This document shows positions 1-8,415 of a DNA stretch of 42,855 nt, in pieces (the stretch's first letter is position 1; every line of letters starts with the position of its first letter). Under the pieces are notes generated by a model. That model saw only the letters and a list, made by a program, of their open reading frames with translations, was not told the DNA's origin and did not search any database. The stretch is from JBBIQS01 sp037442205 (GTDB lineage: Bacteria > Myxococcota > Myxococcia > Myxococcales > UBA5297): contig JBBIQS010000070.1 of assembly GCA_037442205.1 (NCBI GenBank), positions 1-42,855 of the forward strand, read 5' to 3'. The translations under genes and the position numbers were made by a program.

Positions 1-82
1 CGGCGGCCGCCCGGGCCCGGCGCGGGTCGGCGCCGCCGCGCCCCGCCATCCGCCGCGGGGCCACTGAAGAAAACAGCCGGGG

Positions 83-239
83 CCCGATTTCTTGCCGGGT
101 CGTCGGCCGCGTGTAGAGTTGATACGAGGCGCGCCCAATCCCCGGGGCGCCGACCGCAAGGGGGCCACGATGGCCGAGGGCAAAGGGCTCAGAAGGAGGC
201 GCGCTGGCCCGGCCGGCCGTGCTTCCGGCAAGAGCGCCC
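83..239 (+). repeat. Left copy of direct repeat flanking Rhs island
   Basis: About 157 bp match positions 8416-8571 in the same orientation with only a few substitutions and one 1-nt indel. The copy covers the presumed promoter and leader and the first ~23 codons of the zinc-ribbon gene that is intact at 8502. Identity stops at 239, inside the gene fragment, so the left end is a truncated duplicate. Together the two copies bracket about 8.2 kb holding the deleted IS and the lipoprotein/Rhs/lipoprotein operon. The match was read by eye. Confidence 0.9.
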
Positions 240-271
240 CCGCAGCCCGCGGGTCTCAGGTGGCTGGTTGA
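170..271 (+). pseudogene. 5' fragment of zinc-ribbon protein gene
   Basis: Starting from ATG at 170, the first 23 codons equal those of the intact gene at 8502 (beginning MAEGKGLRRRRAG). The reading then diverges for ten codons and stops at 271. The zinc ribbon cysteines, which lie in the second half of the intact protein, are missing, so this piece cannot fold as the full protein. It is the coding part of the left direct repeat and marks the border where the Rhs island separates a duplicated gene start from the real gene. The upstream TTGCCG/TAGAGT pair is also retained, so it may still be transcribed. Confidence 0.8.
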
Positions 272-330
272 TGGACGGCAGCATCGAGGAAGGGAGAAGG
301 GATGGGTAGGAACCCTACCTCTCGACCTAG

Positions 331-719
331 CAGGGCGTTGAAGAATGGGCTCGAGCCAGCATCTCAGGGCCCATTTCCGACGAATTTCGCCTTTTCATGG
401 TCGGGCGAGGCTCGGGCAGAGCCCCGTTCGGCCGGCCCGATCCAACGCGCCGAGCCCCTTGGCGTAGGCTTCCGGCCTACGCCGGCTGCAACCGCGCCAT
501 CCTCAGCAGGTTATACGCGGCTGCCACCAGGCGCACCGTCGGCCAGATCCTTCACTCAACGGAGCGGGTGATCCTTCGCAACCCGCTCACCGGGCGTCCG
601 CACGCTCAACATCGACGTCTGCATCTCAGGCTTGCCGCGCATGCTCTCCTCCGATGCCGGCAGAAGAGCATGCTCAGGTGCGGGTTGTCGATGGGTCGGT
701 CGAGTTCTTCAACAGCCTG
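331..719 (-). mobile_element. Internally deleted IS (MITE-like), IS5-type transposase remnant
   Basis: The element is about 389 bp. Its ends are imperfect 15-bp inverted repeats (cagggcgttgaagaa at 331; the complement of the right end reads caggctgttgaagaa). It is flanked on both sides by CTAG (327-330 and 720-723), which fits a 4-bp target duplication. Inside, on the minus strand, are the first and last codons of a DDE transposase with the middle missing. It cannot encode transposase, so it could move only in trans. Family assignment to IS5-like elements rests on the transposase ends and the CTAG site. Confidence 0.75.
477..642 (-). pseudogene. Transposase remnant, N- and C-terminal ends fused
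   Basis: An ATG at 642 with a GGAGGAG Shine-Dalgarno opens 28 codons starting MRGKPEMQTSML and ending KDHPLR, the usual beginning of IS5-like DDE transposases. A TGA at 556-558 follows, after which the same frame continues VKDLADGA. In another frame the reading TVRLVAAAYNLLRMARLQPA (ending at TAG 477-479) matches the typical C-terminus of the same family. All catalytic DDE residues lie in the deleted middle. The deletion junction is near 530-545. Confidence 0.75.
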
Positions 720-847
720 CTAGTGCGAATTCTGCCGCAATCTTAATACCATGGTTGGCACAGTGCGGCGCCGCCGGCCGGCGCGGGGGGGGCATTGAGA
801 AGTGCAGCCGGGGTTCCGATTTTGGCTTACGGGATCCGCTATAAGGG

Positions 848-867
848 AATCGCTCGAGGCGATCCCT
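848..867 (-). terminator. Possible terminator hairpin after the lipoprotein gene
   Basis: Just past the lipoprotein stop (891, minus strand), ggatcgc pairs with gcgattcc around a short loop with one bulged base, followed by cttat. The stem is short and the T-tract is poor, so this is a weak call. Confidence 0.3.
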
Positions 868-890
868 CCCGCCCCCCGCTCAGCAGCGCC

Positions 891-1475
891 CTAAAATAAT
901 GAAACCTCAATGACATAGCCGCTCTCGTCCGAGAGATGTAGCCTCGTCGCAGTGATCTCCATCTTGGACGGAAGATTCCATTGTGCTCCGGCGATGGCAC
1001 TAGACCCTGTCCGCACCTCACAATCCTGGAGCTCCGCGCGTCGTGGCTCCCCTACCCGAGCAATTACCGCACGCACGAAAATGCGGAGGGCGTCGCAGGT
1101 TTCCTGTCGAGGAGGGGGGAACACCCCATAGACGACTGTGATTCGCCCAACCGAATCGGTTCCGTAGAAACCCGCCACCAGGCCTGTTTCGCGCTCTTTA
1201 CATCGCAGCCCGTCTAATAGCCCTCCATCTTCGGGCACGCTGCACGCCCAGTTGCCGCCGAGGCTAGGTGCAACGGCCGACAGGGAGTTCCCTGGCGCCA
1301 ACCGATAAAACGAGAAACCCTTGGGGCCCGCCTCTAGCCCGGCAGCGAGGACATCGGCCAGCGCCCTCGGAGAAGGACTTGTCCGCTGAATGCCACGATG
1401 TGTCACGCAGCCCGCTAGCCACGCCGAACACAGGGCAAGAATACACCAGCTAACCAAGGCCTGGCGGCTACTCAT
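891..1475 (-). CDS. Lipoprotein overlapping Rhs 3' end; candidate immunity protein
   Basis: This 194-residue protein has an SPase II signal (MSSRQALV...LAGC, lipobox LAGC, lipidated Cys23), so the mature part should sit in the envelope. The rest is not a family I recognise; it has several Cys residues and ends in a beta-rich stretch. The start at 1475 is chosen over upstream in-frame ATGs because it has GAGGGG nine bases ahead and opens the signal peptide. ATGAGTAG overlaps the Rhs stop by 8 nt, so translation is probably coupled. In polymorphic toxin loci the gene directly after the Rhs toxin tip is normally the cognate immunity gene. A lipoprotein would suit a toxin acting in the periplasm or envelope. 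The immunity role is inference from position. Confidence 0.75.
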   Translation of the reverse strand: MSSRQALVSWCILALCSAWLAGCVTHRGIQRTSPSPRALADVLAAGLEAGPKGFSFYRLAPGNSLSAVAPSLGGNWACSVPEDGGLLDGLRCKERETGLVAGFYGTDSVGRITVVYGVFPPPRQETCDALRIFVRAVIARVGEPRRAELQDCEVRTGSSAIAGAQWNLPSKMEITATRLHLSDESGYVIEVSLF

Positions 1476-4400
1476 CGAAAATATCCCCTCGTTTCGGCGA
1501 GTCGCGAAGTGACCCGTCCGGCGCAAAACATTTCTGCATCGCGCGAAACGCCATTAGTTTAGGGCAGTTGTCGCCAAAGCCCCCACACGCATCGCTATTC
1601 GGCTCGTGTCTCAATTCGCCCGACTCATGACCAAGCTCATGGGCAACCAATTCGGCAGCAGGGTCGCAGTTCTTCCCGTCGCTAGCAACTTCAACCTTGG
1701 CATCCCCACGCCCTCCGTAGCCACAGGCGTCCGCACTGGAGTGGTCTTTGGCAATGTCACCTTGCGGCCTACACAATACTTCAAAGAGTTTCGACTCGAG
1801 AAAGGCCTGTTTTACCTTAAACTTCGTCAACAGCCGCATACACTCGCAGTCAGCCTTCTTGGCTCTTATCGCCTGCTCCATGTTGGCAAGGAGCTTGTGC
1901 ACGCGGTCGCTACAGCCTGTTCCTGCCTTCACTTTCCATCCATTGTCATCAAAGAACGACACCGGGTTGTCTTTTGCATAGGCAAAGGCGGCTCGCGGGC
2001 GCGAACTCTTCGAGAGCATCGGCTCCACTGACAGATACCCACCCTTTCCCGGATCATAATACCGGTGCCAATTCTCGAAGAGATCTGTCTCCTCGTCGTA
2101 GTACTGCCCCGGAAACCTCAGCGGAATCCAAGTCGGCTTGGTCACCGACCGGGCGTCATACCGGCGATACTCGCAGCTGTCGAAGCTCACGCCCTGGTAG
2201 GTGATTGAGTAGTCCGAGGTGGCGTGAGCGTTCAGCTGCCCCTTGTCCGCCGTCGGCACTGCCAGCCACGGCGACGTCGGATTCGTCGGCGTCAGGTGCT
2301 GCCCGGTGTAGGTCGCCAGCCTCGCGCCTCCGAGCGTCTCGAGGTAGAGATAGTCCCAGCCTCCCTCGAGATCTATCATGTGGAACCTGGCCCTCGTCTG
2401 CGCCGCCTCGTTCCCGCCCAGCCGCGGATTGCAGAGCGGATAGGTATAGTTCGCGTTGTCCACATACGGGTGCGGCGTCTCCACCGGCGTCGCTTGCCGA
2501 TTCACATAGCCGAATGGATCGTAGTCCGCCGCTCCTTCCATTCTCAGCTGTCCATCGAGCATCAAGATAGGCTTGGGCAGGTGGTCGGTGACGATGAAGT
2601 GGGGGCCGCAGACGCTGGTCTCGCCCGACAGCGGCGAGCCCGCGCCTGCGTTGCGGGTACAGACCGCTCCGCCGTTCCAGTCCTCGATAACCCGCCGCCA
2701 CGCTCCTCCCGGCGAGCCCACGTAGCTCATCTGCGACCGCAGCACCGCCACCGGCCGGTTGTCCAGCCAGATGTACTCGTCGAGGGAAAACTCGGCGCCT
2801 GCGGTGACCGAGGGATTGCCCCGGTCCTCGAGGAGGTTGTGGCCCAGGTCGTAGAAGTACTCGTCCGAGATTCCGGTTGGGTAGCTCTTGAGCCGGCGGC
2901 GGCCCTCGGCGTCGTAGAAGTAGTCGAAGAAGCCGCCGTTGGCGATCCTCGCCGCGCGAAAAACCGAGGCCGGCGCCACGGTGTAGGGGCTTGCTGTCCC
3001 GCGCGTCAGGATCCTGAACTCGATCGAATATGTCGGCGAACCCGAGGAGTCGTTTTCGTATTGGATGCGCCCCTGCTCGCCGTTCGGAGCGGTTCCTGAG
3101 TAGTCCCAAGTCGCATTGGGACTTGTGGCAGGCAGGGTGTGGTTTCGTCTCTTCCACTGCAGCTGGTCCTGGAAGGGGGCGCCCGTCCCGTAGACGTAGC
3201 TGGTCGTTTCGCCGTCGATGGTCTCGGATTGGCGATTCATTCCGCTCCCGGAGTACCCATAGCTTCGGCTGGCGTTCAGATAGCCGCTGCCGGAGCCCGT
3301 TGCTCTCGTCAACCTCATCCGCTGATCATAGGTGAAGGACTCGCGGCGCGGCAGCACGGTGTTGTCCCAGATGAAGCAGCTGTCCTGGGTCGAGATCTGG
3401 TCTCCCTGCCAAGCGTACTTTCTCTTGAGAACATCACCACTTGGCGAGGTGCTGAGCGCGCCGTGCGAGACCCAGATGCCGCGCAGCAGGCCGCTCTGGT
3501 CGCTGTTCGTCCAATCCCATGAATCGACCGGCCGGCCCATCGCCGAGCAGGCCGCCAGGGTTGGAACGGTCGAGGCCTTGTCTCCGAGGAGGTACTCCAC
3601 CGCCGCCACGTTGTTGCTGTTGTTGGGAGAGATCGCCTCATAGGCCCTCAGCCCACCGTACGGCTCCCAGGCAACGTTCTGGAGGAGCGGTACCCAGGTC
3701 CACGACAGCGTGTTGGTCCATCGCGTCGCCATGACGTACGAAACGCGGTCCTGCCTGCCCCACGTATCCGTATTTCCGGGGAAGCCGTAGTAAACTAGGC
3801 GTCCGTGAGGGTACACGATGCCATACAGGTTTCCATTGGCATCGTAGACGTAGCTGGTGCTCGGCTTGTCGTCGATGTTCGTCGAGCCGCAGGTCGCTCC
3901 CGCGCGCAAGCGGCTCTCCTTCACCACTCGGCCCTCGGCGTCGTAGGAATACCAAGTCCACCCGAAGCTGTCGTGCTTGGACCGCAGACGGCCTTGGGTG
4001 TTGCCAAGCGCCTCGCAGGACCCAACCGCGTCGAGGTCTCTCGAATCGAAGCTCCAGGCAGACGTAAGGACGCTTGAAGTTCCCGTGACCAGCGCCGACG
4101 ACGTCTTCCGCCCCATCCGGTCGTACGTGTGCATGTAGTACCAGTTCGGCGCAGCACGGACCGCCTCGTCGTCCTCCTGCACCACATGGCCGGCGGCGTC
4201 GTAGAGGAACCTCTGGATACCGGCCGTGGTGCCGTTGCCGGTGTTCGGCAGTGTCACCCTGACCAGGTTGCCAAAGTCGTCGTACTCGTAGCTCTGGCGC
4301 CGGGACGCGCACGCTGAGCTGCCTGGATCTACCGGGCAGTCCGCCGTCGTCTCGCATGTGGCAATCACGTCCTTGACGTTCCCCAGGTTGTCGTACCAGA

Positions 4401-7206
4401 AGCATGTCTTCGTCGGAGTCGTCGAGGTGGCGGACGGATACTCGGTCACGCTGGTGAGCCGCTCCGCCGCGTCGTAGGCCATGGTCGAGCACTTGGTTGA
4501 GCCGTTCTCACAGTTGGGCGCCGTGTCGGCCGCGTTGTTGTAGGGCTGGCCGAGAGCCAGGAGCTCATCCGCATGGCCGTACTTGCGGACCCACTCCACC
4601 GGCGACCGGTTCCCAGTGGTGTTCGGGGTGCCCAGGCCCTCTCGAATCGGGTTGTGCGCCGAATCGGCGGCGAAGCGCTTGACCTTGCGCAGCTCGCCGG
4701 CCCCGGCTGTCCCGCATGAGGTGCTCGAGCAGCTCAGATAGCTCTCCGTCTCCACGTTCCCGGTCCCCGGCCAGTAGTCGTAGGCGATCTTCTCCGACCA
4801 GTTCGTCCCGGTGCTGTCCCCTGCCTTCGCCTTCCACAGCAGCTGAGGCGACCAGGCTCCGGCCGCCGGGCATCCGGGCCCTCCCTGGTGGTGGCAGAAG
4901 ACCTCGTAGTTCCCTCGCGGATGCCGAATCCACGCCAGCTCGTCTCTGTCGTATCCGTAGCTGGTGGTGTTCCCGCCCACGGTGCGTGTCAGCATTTTGT
5001 GCCGCGGGCCGTCCCAGGTATACGTGGTCGTCACGCCGTTGGGATCGGTTTCGCTCAGCAGGTTTCCGAAGCCGTCGTAGTTGTCGTAGCTCTGCGTCAG
5101 CACTCCGGTGCACCCCGAGCTCGGGTAGCGCAGCACCTGCTTGAGCTGCCCGCGCTTGGAATTCGGGGCCTGACTCGACCAGTAGATCTGCTGGGTCACG
5201 GGATAGTCGGTACCCGCGCAATCGGTGCCGGCGGCCACGCACGGTCCGTGGACCTCGACCACCGCCTCGTTCGCGCCTCCAACGACGCAATCTTTCGCGT
5301 AGTAGAAGGTGAACGTCCCCACCGACTGCGGCACAATGGCGCCGGCTAAGTTCGTTGCATCCCCCCAAGTCCTGGTCTGGCCGGTCTTGATGACCGAGGT
5401 CACCCGCCCGAGGTCGTCGTAGGTGTTGGTGTCAGCGACGTCGGCCTGGCCGGTGTAGTTCGACGCTCGGGAGTGCGTCTTCACCACCTGTTGGCTGGCC
5501 TTGTAGTCGTAGCTGTACCGCTCTTGCTCGATAATCCCGGCAACGCGATCGGTTCGCTGAACCAGCGTCTTCTCGGTCAGCTGACGAAAGGGCGAGGTGC
5601 TCGCCGTCTGGATAGCGACCGTGCCGTGCCCCGCCTTGTCGGTCGTTCCCTTCTCGTACCAGATCGAGGACGTGGTCACGTCGAACAGGTAAGCGGTTGT
5701 TCCGGTGACGCAGATCTGCGAACCCGTCGCGCAGTCCTCGGTGACGCTGCTCACCCGCGCCGACAGGTTCCCAGTCGCCGTGCCTGTCTGGAAGGTGCTG
5801 CTGACTGGAGCTGAGGCGCCGTACGGACCGTAGACCGCCGAGTTGGTAACCTGCGTCCCTCCATTGGTCCCCCAGCCGCTCACGAGGAGATGGTGGTTTG
5901 GCTCGTCGGACACCGTGACCTGACCGCCAGTGTAGGTGTGTGTGACTGTCCCCTTGGGGCCGGAGACAGTGAAGCCTCCGGTATATCCGTATGTCTCGTC
6001 ACTCGAGGCTGCGGTCGGACCGGCGGTGAACCCTGCAAGTTGCCCGGGCTTGTCGCCATCGTAGGAGTATGATGCGACGGTTGCGGTGCCGGCATCCAGG
6101 CCCGTTGCGGTGACGTAGTCGAGGACGCATTCCATGCCATTTGCGCCGATGAGGGCTCTATAGAGGAATTGCAGCTTTGTACCGTTGGAGAGCGTCACGG
6201 CGCTGACGTAGGGCGCTCCAGAGTTGCACTCCGACCCGCCATCGCATCCTGAGCCGTAGTTCGGGCAGGTAACTCCGGCGATGTTGGGCATCGAATACTC
6301 GATCTTGGCAATCTCCTCGTCCCGGGAGTTCCAAATGGCGCCCAAAAATTTCTTGCTGTCGGTAGCCGCGCCGCGCCAGGGCACGTTGAAGATCAGTTTC
6401 CTGCCCTCATCAGTGAAGAGGGTATAGCCGGCACCGGCATCGGGAGTGGAGAGCAGGAGGCGGTCCCGCTCTGCTTCGTCTCCGGGCCCGGAGCAGGCCC
6501 ACCCGGCGACGCCCCCGTCGCAAGTGCTCGCCGTGAAGCTCTCCAGTCTACCGCCGGGGTCGCGGACAAGCACCAGGGGCGAGGCTTGAGTTCTGGTGAC
6601 GAGGGTTGCAGATGAAAAGAGGCTGTGCCACCAGTTCAAAGAGGTTGAGTTGGTGCGGCTAACTCCAAACGGGGGAGGGGCGTTGCTTATGCCGGCGCCG
6701 GGAATCTCGCTCCACAAGGCGTCTGATCCCGAAAACACGCGGTAGAGGCTGAAACTGCCGACCGCCATGTCGATGCGCAGGTCTTCGCGGCGCAGAAAAC
6801 TCAAGCCCGAAGCCACGTTGAACGGGTCACCTTGATTAAGTGGCGGGCATTCGCATTCCGGGTCGTTGTCGCCGCATTTTGGTGGCTGGGACATGATTGT
6901 GTCTGCCATCAAGGCTCCGTTCCAAGCCGGAGGCTGAATTGGAGGACAGGAGGAGGGACAGGGGTACTCCCTGAGAGTGGAACAATTCACGGCATCGCAA
7001 ATTGTCGGGACGCCCCAGACCTTCATCGTAATGTCCTCTCCTGTGGGACAATCGATTGTCTTATAGCTCAGACATTGACTGAATGGGGCGCCGCAATTCC
7101 CGGCGTGAATTGTCCCGGTGCCAAGGCATGCCTGCGCTGAGCTTGCTTGCGGTGAAAAGAGAATGATGATTGGGATCGCCAGAATGAGTGACTTGTGAGC
7201 GCTCAC
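1468..7206 (-). CDS. Sec-exported Rhs/YD-repeat protein with C-terminal HELGH metallopeptidase-like toxin domain
   Basis: The 1,912-residue protein starts at GTG 7206, which follows an AAGGGAAGGG stretch and opens a signal peptide (MSAHKSLILAIPI... ending SSAQA). The body holds a Cys-rich N-terminal segment, a start-of-RHS segment (FNVASGLSF, NWWHSLF) and many YD-type repeats (e.g. YDGFGNLLSETDPNG, YDAEGRVVKE). Near the end comes the Rhs-associated core (FPGQYYDEETDLFENWHRYY ... DNPVSFFDDNGW). The last ~155 residues (nt 1471-1935) are a separate Cys-rich domain with VAHELGHESGELRHE, a zincin-type HExxH motif (HELGH at nt 1627-1641). Rhs shells usually encapsulate such tips, so a metallopeptidase toxin is the best reading. 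There is no PAAR or T6SS N-terminus. An alternative ATG at 7419 overlaps the preceding stop (ATGA) and would add 71 residues ahead of the signal peptide. GC is lower than in flanking genes. Confidence 0.9.
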   Translation of the reverse strand: MSAHKSLILAIPIIILFSPQASSAQACLGTGTIHAGNCGAPFSQCLSYKTIDCPTGEDITMKVWGVPTICDAVNCSTLREYPCPSSCPPIQPPAWNGALMADTIMSQPPKCGDNDPECECPPLNQGDPFNVASGLSFLRREDLRIDMAVGSFSLYRVFSGSDALWSEIPGAGISNAPPPFGVSRTNSTSLNWWHSLFSSATLVTRTQASPLVLVRDPGGRLESFTASTCDGGVAGWACSGPGDEAERDRLLLSTPDAGAGYTLFTDEGRKLIFNVPWRGAATDSKKFLGAIWNSRDEEIAKIEYSMPNIAGVTCPNYGSGCDGGSECNSGAPYVSAVTLSNGTKLQFLYRALIGANGMECVLDYVTATGLDAGTATVASYSYDGDKPGQLAGFTAGPTAASSDETYGYTGGFTVSGPKGTVTHTYTGGQVTVSDEPNHHLLVSGWGTNGGTQVTNSAVYGPYGASAPVSSTFQTGTATGNLSARVSSVTEDCATGSQICVTGTTAYLFDVTTSSIWYEKGTTDKAGHGTVAIQTASTSPFRQLTEKTLVQRTDRVAGIIEQERYSYDYKASQQVVKTHSRASNYTGQADVADTNTYDDLGRVTSVIKTGQTRTWGDATNLAGAIVPQSVGTFTFYYAKDCVVGGANEAVVEVHGPCVAAGTDCAGTDYPVTQQIYWSSQAPNSKRGQLKQVLRYPSSGCTGVLTQSYDNYDGFGNLLSETDPNGVTTTYTWDGPRHKMLTRTVGGNTTSYGYDRDELAWIRHPRGNYEVFCHHQGGPGCPAAGAWSPQLLWKAKAGDSTGTNWSEKIAYDYWPGTGNVETESYLSCSSTSCGTAGAGELRKVKRFAADSAHNPIREGLGTPNTTGNRSPVEWVRKYGHADELLALGQPYNNAADTAPNCENGSTKCSTMAYDAAERLTSVTEYPSATSTTPTKTCFWYDNLGNVKDVIATCETTADCPVDPGSSACASRRQSYEYDDFGNLVRVTLPNTGNGTTAGIQRFLYDAAGHVVQEDDEAVRAAPNWYYMHTYDRMGRKTSSALVTGTSSVLTSAWSFDSRDLDAVGSCEALGNTQGRLRSKHDSFGWTWYSYDAEGRVVKESRLRAGATCGSTNIDDKPSTSYVYDANGNLYGIVYPHGRLVYYGFPGNTDTWGRQDRVSYVMATRWTNTLSWTWVPLLQNVAWEPYGGLRAYEAISPNNSNNVAAVEYLLGDKASTVPTLAACSAMGRPVDSWDWTNSDQSGLLRGIWVSHGALSTSPSGDVLKRKYAWQGDQISTQDSCFIWDNTVLPRRESFTYDQRMRLTRATGSGSGYLNASRSYGYSGSGMNRQSETIDGETTSYVYGTGAPFQDQLQWKRRNHTLPATSPNATWDYSGTAPNGEQGRIQYENDSSGSPTYSIEFRILTRGTASPYTVAPASVFRAARIANGGFFDYFYDAEGRRRLKSYPTGISDEYFYDLGHNLLEDRGNPSVTAGAEFSLDEYIWLDNRPVAVLRSQMSYVGSPGGAWRRVIEDWNGGAVCTRNAGAGSPLSGETSVCGPHFIVTDHLPKPILMLDGQLRMEGAADYDPFGYVNRQATPVETPHPYVDNANYTYPLCNPRLGGNEAAQTRARFHMIDLEGGWDYLYLETLGGARLATYTGQHLTPTNPTSPWLAVPTADKGQLNAHATSDYSITYQGVSFDSCEYRRYDARSVTKPTWIPLRFPGQYYDEETDLFENWHRYYDPGKGGYLSVEPMLSKSSRPRAAFAYAKDNPVSFFDDNGWKVKAGTGCSDRVHKLLANMEQAIRAKKADCECMRLLTKFKVKQAFLESKLFEVLCRPQGDIAKDHSSADACGYGGRGDAKVEVASDGKNCDPAAELVAHELGHESGELRHEPNSDACGGFGDNCPKLMAFRAMQKCFAPDGSLRDSPKRGDIFDE

Positions 7207-7419
7207 TGCCCGCCTGCCCTTCCCTTGCTGCGGATCTTTGTGCCCGGCTCGGTCGAACGTCTTGGCCGCACAGTGACCGCTTGCGGTACCCGATTCTTGA
7301 TGGGGACACAGAACATCGAGCCCGGAATCACTGCGCGGCATGAGAACTAACGTGCAGTCGTCGTCGCTATGGCAGGAAACCGTGCAGACGTATCCCACCG
7401 CAGGATTCGATTTGTTCAT
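7207..7419 (-). other. In-frame Cys-rich leader upstream of rhs; degenerate third copy of lipoprotein domain
   Basis: From ATG 7419, which overlaps the lipoprotein stop as ATGA, an open frame runs without a stop into the Rhs signal peptide. It contains GYVCTVSCHSDDDC, close to GYICSASCQSDDDC of the lipoprotein just upstream, and another Cys-Pro element about 20 residues on. It therefore looks like a decayed tandem duplicate of the C-terminal half of that lipoprotein, now fused ahead of rhs. If translated, the Rhs signal peptide would become internal, so I treat this as a leader or relic rather than the true N-terminus, though translational coupling through it is possible. Confidence 0.55.
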
Positions 7420-7808
7420 GGAGTTCCCCCGCTCTTGACCTTCAGGGGTGCCCGCGGCCTCACTACGGTCTTCTGCGGCGACCACCCGTCCGGCGGAACG
7501 CAGAACGTCGCACCCGGCAGCATCGCCCGGCAGTTCCACGTCTCGGGACAATCATCGTCGCTCTGGCACGATGCTGAACATATGTACCCTTCGGCCGGAT
7601 GCGGCTTCACATGGTAGCAGACTGCCGTCTCGCACTCACTCTTGCCTGAGACCGTGCAGTCCTCGCCGAGCTTCTTGGTCGGACGATTCGCCGTGAGGAA
7701 CCGATGCTCGCTGAAGACCTCCCCGCGATCCGAGGGCCGGCCCTCCTGCGAGGTACACGCGAGCGCGACTAGCGCAGCCGCGCCCATGACGTTCAATGAC
7801 TTTCTCAT
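7416..7808 (-). CDS. Small Cys-rich lipoprotein preceding Rhs
   Basis: The 130-residue protein starts at ATG 7808 behind GGAGGGG. Its SPase II signal is MRKSLNVMGAAALVALAC. The mature protein carries a disulfide-type motif set: GEDCTVSGKSEC, GYICSASCQSDDDCPETWNC and FCVPPDGW. The same order (C...C, YxC..xCxxDxDCPExWxC, CxPPxxW) occurs in the lipoprotein at 39201, which also sits directly before an rhs gene. It is first in the operon lipoprotein-rhs-lipoprotein and ends in an ATGA overlap with the next open frame. Its role is unknown; pairing with Sec-exported Rhs suggests an outer-membrane anchor, chaperone or export partner (inference). Confidence 0.85.
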   Translation of the reverse strand: MRKSLNVMGAAALVALACTSQEGRPSDRGEVFSEHRFLTANRPTKKLGEDCTVSGKSECETAVCYHVKPHPAEGYICSASCQSDDDCPETWNCRAMLPGATFCVPPDGWSPQKTVVRPRAPLKVKSGGTP

Positions 7809-8415
7809 TTCCCCTCCGAAATTCGGAAGCAGTGTTGGTGGAGCGGCCTCGAAGGCGACGCTTCGAGTGTGCAGTATCACATATTGTCGAGGATTGGCTG
7901 CCGGGAAACGTCCCAATGAAGCGTTTTCATTAAAGAAAGAATATTCCAGAGATACGGGAACGTGGAATCTCCGCCCCGCGAATCTGGCTGGCGGAGTCGC
8001 CCTTCAACTGGCCGCGTGCAGGCACCGAACGCCAGTGACGGGCCTGCGGTTTGAGAATTGTCGCGAAGCCCCCGCGCCACCGCCAGTACCGGGGCTTTCC
8101 AGCGGCCTCTCCGCCCTGGCGCGCTCATGGTCCGCCCCCGGGGGGGTGCCCGGCAGGTGGCCGCCGAGCGCCGAGCCGGCCGCGGCAAGGCTGTCTTGGC
8201 GCTGCCGGTGCTGGCTCGCGAAGGGTGTGCGCGGGCAGTCGCTGCCGGTCGCCTGGATGCTCCGCGACCGGCCGATCTTCCTCCCGGTCTTGTTCCGGCC
8301 CGGACCAGCCCGGGAGAGCGCTCCACGTCGGCTCCCACCCAGCAGAGGGCGCCGAGGGGTAGGGCTCGCACGGTGCCGAACGCCGCGCCGGGCGAGTACC
8401 TCGATGAAAATCCGC
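7809..8415. other. Non-coding stretch between divergent lipoprotein/rhs operon and repeat
   Basis: About 600 bp without a convincing gene: the open frames here lack family resemblance and Shine-Dalgarno sites. The part near 7860-7960 is AT-richer than its surroundings and should contain the promoter of the minus-strand rhs operon, but I could not fix -35/-10 boxes. The rest is GC-rich sequence of no recognised content, running up to the right-hand repeat. Confidence 0.5.

Noticed and set aside
302..723. Small plus-strand genes in 302-723
   Set aside because: These frames run antisense through the deleted IS and its transposase ends and show no family resemblance.
1468..7206. T6SS effector interpretation of the Rhs
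   Set aside because: No PAAR domain, VgrG or Eag-type chaperone is present; a Sec signal peptide starts the protein instead.
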